A DNA stretch of 36,603 nucleotides from Pseudomonadota bacterium (GTDB lineage Bacteria; Pseudomonadota; Alphaproteobacteria; Caulobacterales; Caulobacteraceae): NCBI GenBank assembly GCA_021808285.1, contig JAKBBV010000027.1, positions 1-36,603 of the forward strand, written 5' to 3'. Positions 1-6,784 of this stretch are shown here, piece after piece. The notes beneath the pieces were generated by a model, which was not told where the DNA came from, ran no database searches, and saw only the letters and a list, made by a program, of their open reading frames with translations. The position numbers and the translations under genes were made by a program. Every line of letters begins with the position of its first letter. Position 1 is the first letter of the stretch.

Positions 1-2
1 GC

Positions 3-1025
3 CAGCATCAGCCGCTGAACCGGCAGGCCGAGCGATACGCCCGCGAAGGCGTACCGATCAGCCTCTCCACCGCGGCCGACGCCGTGGGCGCGGCCTGCGC
101 GGTTTTAGACCCGCTCCTGCGACTGGTGGAATCCCATGTGATGGCTGCGGAACGCCTGCATGGCGACGATACGACCGTGCCTGTTCTGGCGCTGGGCAAG
201 TGCGACGTCGGGCGATGTTGGACCTATGTGCGCGACGACCGGCCCTTCGGCGGCGCCGATCCGCCGGCGGCGATGTTCTACTACTCCCGCGACCGCAAGG
301 GCGAGCATCCGCAGGCGCATCTGGCCAGCTACAGCGGCATCCTCCAGGCCGACGCCTTCGGCGGATATGGCAAGCTCTACGAACCAGGTCGACAGCCGGG
401 GCCCATCCTGGAAGCCGCCTGCTGGGTTCACGCGCGACGCCCCTTCTTCGCCATGGCTGATCTGGAAGAGAACGCCCGGCGCAAGGCCGCCGGCAAGAGG
501 GAGATCGTCGTCTCGCCCATAGCCATGGAGATCCTCCGCCGGATCGACGCCCTGTTCGAGACCGAACGGTCTCTGAATGGCCAGAGCGCCGAAGCGCGCA
601 AGGCCGTCCGCCAGGTGCTGAGCGCACCGTTGGTCGCGGACCTGCGCGCCTACATGATCGAACAGCGCGCCAAACTCTCCCGCGGCCATGATCTGGCGAA
701 GGCCATGGACTACATGCTCAAGCGCTGGGAGGGCTTCACCCGATTCCTCGACGACGGCCGGGTCTGTCTCTCGAACAACGCCGCCGAACGGGCACTGCGC
801 GGCATAGCCCTTGGCCGAAAGTCCTGGCTGTTCTGTGGCTCGGATCGGGGCGGTGACCGCGCCGCCGCCATGTATAGCCTGATCGTCACCGCCAAGATGA
901 ACGATGTCGATCCCCAGGCTTGGCTGGCCGACCTCCTGGCGCGCATAGCCACACATCCGGCCCACCGGCTCGATGAGTTGCTCCCCTGGAACTGGAAGGC
1001 GCAGGCTGACAAAATCGCGGCATGA
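3..1025 (+). CDS. tnpC: IS66-family transposase TnpC (C-terminal part)
   Basis: This is the DDE transposase of an IS66-type element, acting on the element's ends. The frame is open from the left edge of the window, so the gene starts outside it. The GTG at 84 is an internal valine, because the in-frame residues before it (PLNRQAERYAREGV) are typical of the family. The probable catalytic residues are Asp in the GDDTT motif (near 165-173), Asp in QADAFGGY (codon 351-353) and Glu in NNAAERALRG (codon 786-788). The C-terminal portion ends in the usual short IS66 tail (DELLPWNW). The stop overlaps the next start as ATGA. Nothing in the visible part suggests inactivation. Family assignment is firm; the exact IS name is unknown. 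Confidence 0.93.
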   Translation, partial: QHQPLNRQAERYAREGVPISLSTAADAVGAACAVLDPLLRLVESHVMAAERLHGDDTTVPVLALGKCDVGRCWTYVRDDRPFGGADPPAAMFYYSRDRKGEHPQAHLASYSGILQADAFGGYGKLYEPGRQPGPILEAACWVHARRPFFAMADLEENARRKAAGKREIVVSPIAMEILRRIDALFETERSLNGQSAEARKAVRQVLSAPLVADLRAYMIEQRAKLSRGHDLAKAMDYMLKRWEGFTRFLDDGRVCLSNNAAERALRGIALGRKSWLFCGSDRGGDRAAAMYSLIVTAKMNDVDPQAWLADLLARIATHPAHRLDELLPWNWKAQADKIAA

Positions 1026-1648
1026 AGCTAGCCAAGCCCAAGCCTGCCGCCGATAGCTTCAGTGAGATCGCCACCCTGCGCATCGAACTGAAAGACACCA
1101 ACCCGGTGATCTGGCGCCAGGTCGAGGCGCCAACCTCGATTACGCTCAAGGTCCTGCATGACATCATCCAGCAGACGGTCGGCTGGTTCGACTATCACCT
1201 ATGGGAGTTCACCATCGGCAAGCAGAGCTACGGCCTGCCACTGGAGGAAGACTGGGGAACCGCGCCACGCAAGGAGGCCGCCAAGGTCCGGCTGCGTGAC
1301 GTCCTCCAACCCAAGAAGACCGTAATCGACTACGTCTACGACTTCGGCGACAACTGGGAGCATCGGATCATCGTCACAGACATCCGTCCCGGCGATCCTG
1401 ACGTCTCCTATCCGCGCTATATCGACGGCGAAGGGAACGGGCCGCCTGAGGACTGTGGCGGCGTCCCCGGCTTCTATGACATGCTCGAAGCCCGAAGCGA
1501 CCCTGACCATCCTAGCCACGCCGACGCCATCAAATGGCTGGATGACTACGACCCCAGCACTATCGACGAAGAGCCCATCAAATATGCCCTCCTACGAATG
1601 GCCAGACGTCGTAACCCCGCCAAGGCCCTCATCAACAAGAATGCCTAG
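1022..1648 (+). CDS. plasmid pRiA4b ORF-3-like protein (IS66 passenger)
   Basis: A 208-residue protein of the pRiA4b ORF-3 family, named after an Agrobacterium Ri plasmid ORF and often found in or near transposable elements. Its biochemical role is not established. The family's recognisable parts are LRIELKDTNPVIWRQV near residue 20, LKVLHDIIQQTVGW near 42, the FTIGKQSYG strand, and YVYDFGDNWEHRI followed by an acidic Cys-containing loop (GPPEDCGGVPGFYDML). Its ATG overlaps the tnpC stop by four bases, so it is probably translated by re-initiation from the transposase message and belongs to the IS. The acidic C-terminal half and small aromatic-rich fold could suit nucleic-acid or protein binding, but that is speculation. 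Confidence 0.88.
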   Translation: MKLAKPKPAADSFSEIATLRIELKDTNPVIWRQVEAPTSITLKVLHDIIQQTVGWFDYHLWEFTIGKQSYGLPLEEDWGTAPRKEAAKVRLRDVLQPKKTVIDYVYDFGDNWEHRIIVTDIRPGDPDVSYPRYIDGEGNGPPEDCGGVPGFYDMLEARSDPDHPSHADAIKWLDDYDPSTIDEEPIKYALLRMARRRNPAKALINKNA

Positions 1649-1949
1649 CCAGACCAAGGGCGCGCGCGGCCTTCACCGGATGGATACACAAAAAGCGCCC
1701 GTCCGGATTTCGACCTTGGCCCATGACCGGTCGCGATACCTCGGTGAGGCCTTCGCCTGCCGGGTGGAGTTCAACTTCTCCCGGGTCCAACCACCGCGAA
1801 CAGGACCTGGGATCGCGGCGCGACCTGATCCGACAAAGCCAAGACATGCATGAGACCGACACGCCGAGGAAAAGGGCGCAGAGACGCCCGGATCAATTCT
1901 CGCGGTCATTCTGAGGAGGCTATCCTCTTCGCGCCTGTCGTGCGAGTTC
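1649..1949. other. non-coding junction between the IS66 element and the sugar-acid genes
   Basis: About 300 bases with no convincing gene. The first 40 bases are probably the right end of the IS66 element. The rest has several short open frames on both strands without recognisable sequence or ribosome site. A GAGGAGG at 1913-1919 is a good Shine-Dalgarno core, but it lies more than 30 bases before the GTG at 1950, so it does not obviously serve the next gene. It could be a remnant of sequence disrupted by the insertion. Confidence 0.4.
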
Positions 1950-3236
1950 GTGAAGATGATCGAACTGGGCGTCCTGGCCGATGACATCACCGGCGGCATG
2001 ATGATCGCGAGCCTCCTGGAGGGTGAGGGCGTCCGTTGCCCGCTGTTCCTGACGCATGACGCAGTGGCGCAAGCCCCACCCGGGATCGAGGCATTGGTCT
2101 TGGCGCGAAAAATCCGTCTGGCGCCGGCTGACGTAGCCCGGGACGAAGCCCGCCGCGCTGCAAATGTCTTTCAGCGCCTCGGCGTTCGCCGAATCTATTC
2201 AAAATACAGCGCCCTCTTCGATAGCCGCCGAGATGGCAATATCGGTCCGATCGCCGAAGTCTTGCTGGATGAGCTGGGAGCGCCGGCGACGGTGTTCTGT
2301 GCGGCCTATCTGGAGCGCGATGTCACCGTCTATCAAGGGCGCCTGTTCTTGGGTTCGACGCCTCTGGCGGAGTCGTTCAAGCGGTACGATCCGGTCACCC
2401 CCGCCTGGAGCTCAAACCTCGTGGAGGTCTTGCAGGCCCAGACCGAGAGGAAGGTCGGGCTGATCACGCGCCGAACCCTCAGGGACGAAGTCGCCCTGCG
2501 CGCGCGCCTGGACGGCGCCCGGGGCCCCTTCCACATCGTCGACGCGGTCGATGAAGACGATCTCGCCCGGGTTGCCCGTTTGGCTATCGACCTGCCGCTG
2601 GTCACCGGCGGCGACAGTCTGGCGCCCGCGATGGCTCGGGCCTGGCGTCGCGTAGCCCCCCTGCCCGGTCGACGCCTGCTGCCGCCCTCTCCCGGATCAA
2701 CCGCAGTCCTGGCGGGCAGCTGCGCGCCTCAAACCCTGGCGCAAATCGAGGCTTTCAGCGCAAGATGGCCCGTGCGTCGGGTAGATCTGGCCGTCGAGGG
2801 GGCCCAGCCGGATCTGGCCCGCCAGCTGATCGAATGGTCGAGGAAGCCCCTGGCGCAGGGGCCGGTGTGTATTGCGACGTCGGCCAGCCCTGACGCTGTC
2901 GCAGGGGCACAGGCGCGGTTCGGCGTCGCGGGCGCGACGGCGAGAGCAGATGGGCTTATGGGGGAGATTGCGAGCGGACTGTTCGACATCGGCGTCCGAA
3001 AATTCGTCATAGCCGGAGGCGAAACATCGGGAGCTGTGCTCGGCGCCCTGGGAGTGGCCCACCTTGAGGTATCGTCCTATGACGAGCTCTATGGCGGCTA
3101 TTGTCACCAGCCAGGCGAGACTCCGCTGTCTTTCGTCGTCAAGGCGGGCAGTATCGGCGACGGCGACTTCCTCCACCTCGCTCTGACGCGTCTGGAAGAG
3201 GCGGACCGTTCCGGAATCGAGACGGAGGCGTCATGA
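1950..3236 (+). CDS. otnK: four-carbon acid sugar kinase family protein (OtnK-like, DUF1537)
   Basis: The family phosphorylates 3-oxo-tetronates (four-carbon keto sugar acids) with ATP in the cytoplasm, as the step before decarboxylation. The protein is 428 residues, a normal length. The N-terminal domain carries ADDITGG (residues 10-16), and the C-terminal nucleotide-binding domain carries GGETSGAVLGALG (from about residue 356). The start is GTG 1950 or ATG 1956; neither has a well-placed ribosome site, so the N-terminus is uncertain by two residues. The stop overlaps the next start as ATGA. The neighbour is a class II aldolase-type protein, matching the known OtnK/OtnC pairing. The dehydrogenase and isomerase that often accompany them are absent, and an IS66 element lies immediately upstream. 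D-erythronate or L-threonate chemistry is a likely but unproven assignment. Confidence 0.85.
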   Translation: MKMIELGVLADDITGGMMIASLLEGEGVRCPLFLTHDAVAQAPPGIEALVLARKIRLAPADVARDEARRAANVFQRLGVRRIYSKYSALFDSRRDGNIGPIAEVLLDELGAPATVFCAAYLERDVTVYQGRLFLGSTPLAESFKRYDPVTPAWSSNLVEVLQAQTERKVGLITRRTLRDEVALRARLDGARGPFHIVDAVDEDDLARVARLAIDLPLVTGGDSLAPAMARAWRRVAPLPGRRLLPPSPGSTAVLAGSCAPQTLAQIEAFSARWPVRRVDLAVEGAQPDLARQLIEWSRKPLAQGPVCIATSASPDAVAGAQARFGVAGATARADGLMGEIASGLFDIGVRKFVIAGGETSGAVLGALGVAHLEVSSYDELYGGYCHQPGETPLSFVVKAGSIGDGDFLHLALTRLEEADRSGIETEAS

Positions 3237-3886
3237 GCGAGGTGGAAGAGACACAACTTCGGCGTGACCTCGTCGATCACTACCGAAAGGTCGAGGCTCT
3301 GAAGCTCAATGAGCTCTCCTCGGGAAATCTCAGCTGCCGTTACGGCAATGGAATGCTGATTTCGCCTACAGGCGCCTCCGCTGAGACGATCAGCGAAGAC
3401 TCCGTGGTCTTCGTCAGCGGCGATGGGGTCTGGGACGCGGGACAGACGCCGTCGAGTGAGTGGCGGATGCACGCGTCCATCTATGCCGAGCATCCCGCCG
3501 CCGGTGCGGTCGTCCATACCCATTCGGACTATTGCGTCGCCGTCTCCTGCCACAACCAGCCCCTACCCGGATTCCACTACCTGATCGGACTGTTTGGAGG
3601 ACCGGATGTCCCCTGCGTCCCCTACTCCACCTTCGGCGGCGAAGCCCTGGCGCGCGATGCGGCCGCAGCCCTGCGCGAGCGGACCGCATGTCTACTTGGC
3701 AATCACGGCATGATCTGCAGAGCGAAGACCCTCAGGGCGGCCGTCGGGCTGGCCCAGCGCCTCGAAATCATGTGCCGGCAATATGTCCTGTCGCGCCAAC
3801 TCGGTGAGCCGTCACACCTGACTGAACCGCAGTGGCGCGAGTTCTTCGAGCAGATGAAGGCCCAACGCTATGGGGCCGTGCGATAA
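3233..3886 (+). CDS. otnC: class II aldolase/adducin family protein (OtnC-like 3-oxo-tetronate 4-phosphate decarboxylase)
   Basis: A 217-residue, zinc-dependent class II aldolase-fold enzyme. In the OtnK/OtnC pathway it decarboxylates 3-oxo-tetronate 4-phosphate to dihydroxyacetone phosphate. The zinc ligands are visible: His95 and His97 in HTHSDY and His158 in GNHG. The acidic residue expected to act in catalysis is Glu76 (SSEWRMH). The start is ATG 3233, which overlaps the otnK stop; reading further upstream would run through otnK. Related enzymes such as L-fuculose-phosphate aldolase share these motifs, so the decarboxylase call rests mainly on the coupled kinase. About 30 bases downstream, on the other strand, lies a degraded acetyltransferase. 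Confidence 0.8.
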   Translation: MSEVEETQLRRDLVDHYRKVEALKLNELSSGNLSCRYGNGMLISPTGASAETISEDSVVFVSGDGVWDAGQTPSSEWRMHASIYAEHPAAGAVVHTHSDYCVAVSCHNQPLPGFHYLIGLFGGPDVPCVPYSTFGGEALARDAAAALRERTACLLGNHGMICRAKTLRAAVGLAQRLEIMCRQYVLSRQLGEPSHLTEPQWREFFEQMKAQRYGAVR

Positions 3887-3917
3887 GGAGACGGACGCGA
3901 GATGGAGCGGCGCGCGT

Positions 3918-4070
3918 TCAGTTCGCGTCGTCGGCCCTGGGGCTCCCCCTTAGGCCCTTTTGGAAACTGATCGACTGGGTCTCCAAATGGGCCAAACCTT
4001 CATAGAAGCCCCGAGCCGCCGAATTGTCGGCCCGAACCAGGAGGTTCAACTTCCAGACCCCGCGTCTCAC
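3918..4070 (-). pseudogene. C-terminal fragment of a GNAT N-acetyltransferase
   Basis: A 50-codon minus-strand reading frame whose translation includes WKLNLLVRADNSAARGFYEG. This is the typical last part of a GNAT acetyltransferase (the acetyl-CoA-binding helix, NxxARxFYE), followed by a short tail and TGA. The N-terminal two thirds, including most of the CoA-binding motif A, are missing. The frame begins with a GTG overlapping the TauE stop (GTGA), so it might still be translated, but it cannot be a working acetyltransferase. It is best explained as the remains of a gene removed by a deletion that fused its end to the sulfur operon. Confidence 0.7.
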
Positions 4071-4846
4071 AAGCGCAGGCTCCTGTAGAGGACGTAGCCT
4101 GCGACGATAAAGATCAGGGCGGCGAATACGCGGTTCAGCGCCCCCCGGGCCGCCGCAAGGCGATGAGCAAGCGCGGCCCCCCCCATGCCGCCAGCCACAC
4201 CCCCCGCGATAAAGACCAGGGCCACGCCCCAGTCGACCATGCCTCCTAGCGCGTAATTGACGGCCGTGGTCACGCCGAAAGCCGCCACTGAGACCAGCGA
4301 GGTTCCGACGGCATTGAGGATCGGCATATCGGTCGCCGCCATCAGGGCCGGAACGATGAGAAAGCCGCCGCCAATCCCGAAAAACCCCGAAAGGGCTCCC
4401 GTGGCGGCGCCAGCCACGCCCAGCTTGACGATCTGGATGGCATGCAATTGCGGCTTATGATTGCCGCCCTCGGGTCTGGGCCGCAGCATCAGGCCTCCGA
4501 CGACAACCATGAGCCCGGCGAAGAGCGCCAGGAGCTTCTGACCGTCGAAAGCCTTGCCGAGGGTCGAGCCCAAAGCAGCGCCAACGACACCCGTGGCCGC
4601 GAAAACGAGGGCGGATGACCAGATCACGCTGCCTCTGCGGGCGTGAGGAACGAGATTGACCCCGGCGTTAAGGGCTACGGCGGCGGCACTGGTGCCGATG
4701 GCGAGGTGCGGGTCGCGCAGTCCCACCACATAGACCATGAGAGGCACGGCGAGGATGGAACCCCCTCCCCCCACAAGACCCAGCGAAAACCCCACCAGCC
4801 CGCCGCAAACCAGGCCGAGCGCATCCTGAATCAGGCTGAGCGCCAT
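4067..4846 (-). CDS. sulfite exporter TauE/SafE family membrane protein
   Basis: A 259-residue integral inner-membrane protein of the TauE/SafE (DUF81) family, which exports small sulfur anions or organic acids. The two halves of the internal repeat are visible: GLVGGGGSILAVPLMVYVVG near residue 22 followed by IGTSAAAVALN, and GFFGIGGGFLIVPALM near 160 followed by AVGTSLVSV. About seven or eight hydrophobic segments can be traced. The ATG at 4846 has a purine-rich ribosome site (AAGGGGGGAG) just before it. It lies 15 bases downstream of a persulfide-dioxygenase-like hydrolase in the same direction, so export of sulfite or thiosulfate made from persulfides is the most reasonable role. The substrate is inferred from context only. 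Confidence 0.88.
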   Translation of the reverse strand: MALSLIQDALGLVCGGLVGFSLGLVGGGGSILAVPLMVYVVGLRDPHLAIGTSAAAVALNAGVNLVPHARRGSVIWSSALVFAATGVVGAALGSTLGKAFDGQKLLALFAGLMVVVGGLMLRPRPEGGNHKPQLHAIQIVKLGVAGAATGALSGFFGIGGGFLIVPALMAATDMPILNAVGTSLVSVAAFGVTTAVNYALGGMVDWGVALVFIAGGVAGGMGGAALAHRLAAARGALNRVFAALIFIVAGYVLYRSLRL

Positions 4847-4861
4847 GATGCGTCTCCCCCC

Positions 4862-5797
4862 TTAGAGCGCGTCTAAGGGCAGGACGAGCCGATATCGGCC
4901 GTCCTCGCCGGCCGGAGGCAACCTCCCCCCGCGAATGTTGACCTGAAGAGAGGGAAGGATCAGGCGCGGCACATCCAGGGTTCGATCCCGCTCAGTGCGC
5001 AGCGTCACAAAGGCCTCTTCGTCCACTCCATCGTGAATGTGAATGTTGCCGGCCCGCTGATCCGCGACCGTGGTGGTCCACTCGAAAACCTCCCGGAGCG
5101 CGCACTTATAGTCATGGCAGAGATGCAGACGCGCCGCTGGCGGCAAGGCCAGAAGGCGGCGGATCGACCGGTAGAGCCGCCGAGCGTCACCGCCTGGAAA
5201 GTCCGCCCGCGCCGTCCCGCAATCGGGCATGAAGAGTGTGTCGCCGACAAAGACCTGAGAGCCGACGAGGTAGGCGAGGTCCGCTGGGGTATGACCTGGC
5301 ACATGCAGCGCCAAGGCGCGGAGCCGACCGATGTCGAACTCTTCACCGTCCTCCAGGAGCACGTCGAACTGAGAGCCATTCCTTGGAAAGCTCGGCCCGT
5401 AGCCGAACAACGGGGCGAACGTCTCCTGCACCGTGTCGACCCGCCGACCTATGGCGATTGTCCCGCCGCACACACCCTGAAGGTAACCCGCAGCCGAAAG
5501 ATGGTCCGCATGAACATGGGTTTCGAGGATCCAGGTGAGTTTCAGGTCGCGCGAACGGAGTTCAGCGAGAATACGGTCGGCGGAGTGCGTGTCCGTGCGC
5601 CCTGAGAACAGGTCGAAGCCCAGAACTGGGTCTATGACGGCACAGGCGCCGCTTGGCGGATCGATGACGATATGACTGGCGGTGAAGGTCGGCTCATCGA
5701 AGACGGTCACCACCTCCGCCTGTGGGCCGGGTCGGGACGCGAGTTCTATCGCGGCGTCAAGCACCCGGTCCGGCCCTGCCGTCTCTGCGCCGGTCAT
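4862..5797 (-). CDS. MBL-fold metallo-hydrolase, persulfide dioxygenase-like (Blh/ETHE1 type)
   Basis: A 311-residue metallo-beta-lactamase-fold protein. The metal motif is ETHVHADHL (His94, His96, Asp98, His99), followed by VPGHTPADLAY and GDTLFMPDCGTARADFPGG. The last segment, with its GTxRxDFPGG signature, is typical of ETHE1/Blh persulfide dioxygenases, which use one iron to oxidise glutathione persulfide to sulfite. It differs from ordinary glyoxalase II. An N-terminal extension of about 25 residues precedes the fold. The start ATG 5797 overlaps the stop of the upstream hydrolase (ATGA), and a TauE-type exporter follows, a common partner in bacterial sulfide-detoxification operons. No rhodanese domain or BigR-type repressor is present here. 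Activity is inferred from motifs. Confidence 0.87.
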   Translation of the reverse strand: MTGAETAGPDRVLDAAIELASRPGPQAEVVTVFDEPTFTASHIVIDPPSGACAVIDPVLGFDLFSGRTDTHSADRILAELRSRDLKLTWILETHVHADHLSAAGYLQGVCGGTIAIGRRVDTVQETFAPLFGYGPSFPRNGSQFDVLLEDGEEFDIGRLRALALHVPGHTPADLAYLVGSQVFVGDTLFMPDCGTARADFPGGDARRLYRSIRRLLALPPAARLHLCHDYKCALREVFEWTTTVADQRAGNIHIHDGVDEEAFVTLRTERDRTLDVPRLILPSLQVNIRGGRLPPAGEDGRYRLVLPLDAL

Positions 5798-6504
5798 GCG
5801 CTGAGAGCCTCCTCGAGAAAGCCCACAAGACCCTTCCAGGCCCGATTCGCAGACACAGCATTGTAGGCCACGCCCAGAGCGGGATTGTTGGCGCCCTCCA
5901 TCATGAAGCCGTGCAGGGTGTCGCCAAAGGCTTCAAGCCGCCAGTCCGCGCCAAGTCGCGTAAACTCCGCCGCGAAGCCCAGCACCGCCTCAGGCGGCGC
6001 CATGGGGTCATTCCAACCATGAAATGCGACCACCTTCGGGCTCACCGGCCCCTCGGGCAGACCCGGCGGGGTGAACAGACCGTGGAAGCTGGCCACCCCC
6101 CTTACGGGCCCGTTCGCCCGGGCCAGGTCGAGCACGCATAAACCCCCGAAACAGAACCCGATCGCGGCCAGACGCCCCGCATCCACTTCCGGCTGGTCCG
6201 TCACGACCTCCACATTGCGCAGAATGGAGCGCCTGAGACGCGCCCGATCATTGAGCAGCGGGGTCATTAGCGCCTGGCAGGACTCGACCGAGTCTCCGCG
6301 CACGCCCTTGCCGTAGAGGTCGGCGGAAAACGCGTTCCAGCCCAGACCTAAGACGCGATCGGCCATCGCATCGACCCCGGCCGAGCGACCGTCCCAGGCG
6401 TGGAACACGAGGACTGTCGGACGCGCGGGACCTTGGTGCGCCACGAGGCGGCCCTGGTGGACCTGCCCCTCGATCTCGAACTCGACGTCGCGAACGGTGG
6501 TCAT
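5794..6504 (-). CDS. dienelactone hydrolase family alpha/beta hydrolase
   Basis: A 236-residue cytoplasmic alpha/beta-hydrolase of the dienelactone hydrolase family. The Cys-His-Asp triad is visible as Cys118 in GFCFGG, Asp166 in GWNDPMAP and His198 in TLHGFM. The early strands carry VLVFHAWDG and FSADLYGKG, typical of the family. The start was set at ATG 6504, because GAGGAG lies eight bases before it; a GTG five codons further up has no such support. The stop overlaps the start of the metallo-hydrolase gene (ATGA), so the two are coupled. The true substrate is unknown: most genomic members do not act on dienelactone. Context suggests a link to sulfur or electrophile detoxification, which is inference. 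Confidence 0.88.
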   Translation of the reverse strand: MTTVRDVEFEIEGQVHQGRLVAHQGPARPTVLVFHAWDGRSAGVDAMADRVLGLGWNAFSADLYGKGVRGDSVESCQALMTPLLNDRARLRRSILRNVEVVTDQPEVDAGRLAAIGFCFGGLCVLDLARANGPVRGVASFHGLFTPPGLPEGPVSPKVVAFHGWNDPMAPPEAVLGFAAEFTRLGADWRLEAFGDTLHGFMMEGANNPALGVAYNAVSANRAWKGLVGFLEEALSA

Positions 6505-6581
6505 GGAAAGTCTCCTCACTCGCCGCCTAGCCTCAGTCGCGGCTGCCCTCGCCCTCCTCTAGCGCCCCCCGGCCGATCGCC

Positions 6582-6773
6582 TCAAGCCGGGCGCGACGCG
6601 ATCCGCGTCGGACGCGGCTTCAGCTCGCCACCGCAGTTGGGACAAGCGCCCTTAAGGGACTCTACGGCGCAGGCCTCGCAGAATGTGCACTCATAGCTAC
6701 AAATGAACGCCCGTCGGCTGCCCTCGGGGAGCGGCGCCGAACAGCGCTCACAGGCGGGTCTCATCTCCAGCAT
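6582..6773 (-). CDS. DUF1272 domain-containing small Cys-rich protein
   Basis: A 63-residue protein with eight cysteines (Cys8, 11, 25, 29, 32, 35, 44, 47 counted from the chosen start) in CxxC-like pairs, as expected for a small zinc ribbon with two metal sites. The family (DUF1272) is recognised from CSYECTFCEACA and CPNCGGEL. The start is ATG 6773, since family members begin close to the MLExRP sequence; the upstream extension would run into parC in another frame. It lies 11 bases downstream of parC and ahead of the hydrolase operon on the same strand, so it may be co-transcribed with either. Function is unknown. Confidence 0.82.
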   Translation of the reverse strand: MLEMRPACERCSAPLPEGSRRAFICSYECTFCEACAVESLKGACPNCGGELKPRPTRIASRPA

Positions 6774-6784
6774 CTCAACCGCGA

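Larger units (their letters stand above)
1..1687 (+). mobile_element. IS66-family insertion sequence, right-hand part
   Basis: The left edge of the window lies inside an IS66-type element: the end of its large transposase gene (tnpC) is followed by a passenger gene. The left end and any tnpA/tnpB genes are outside the window. The right end is placed at about 1687, where a stretch ending in GGATAC (1670-1687) resembles the terminal bases I remember for IS66 elements. This is memory-based, because the left repeat is not available for comparison. The usual 8-base target duplication cannot be checked. Confidence 0.6.

Noticed and set aside
105-965. Long open minus-strand frame antisense to tnpC
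   Set aside because: A shadow of the coding bias in a GC-rich gene; the translation has no recognisable domain.
84-1025. GTG at 84 as start of the IS66 transposase
   Set aside because: The frame is open to the left edge and the residues before 84 match the family, so the gene starts outside the window.
6505-6519. Upstream GTG start for the dienelactone hydrolase
   Set aside because: The GAGGAG ribosome site lies between it and ATG 6504 and is properly spaced only for the ATG.
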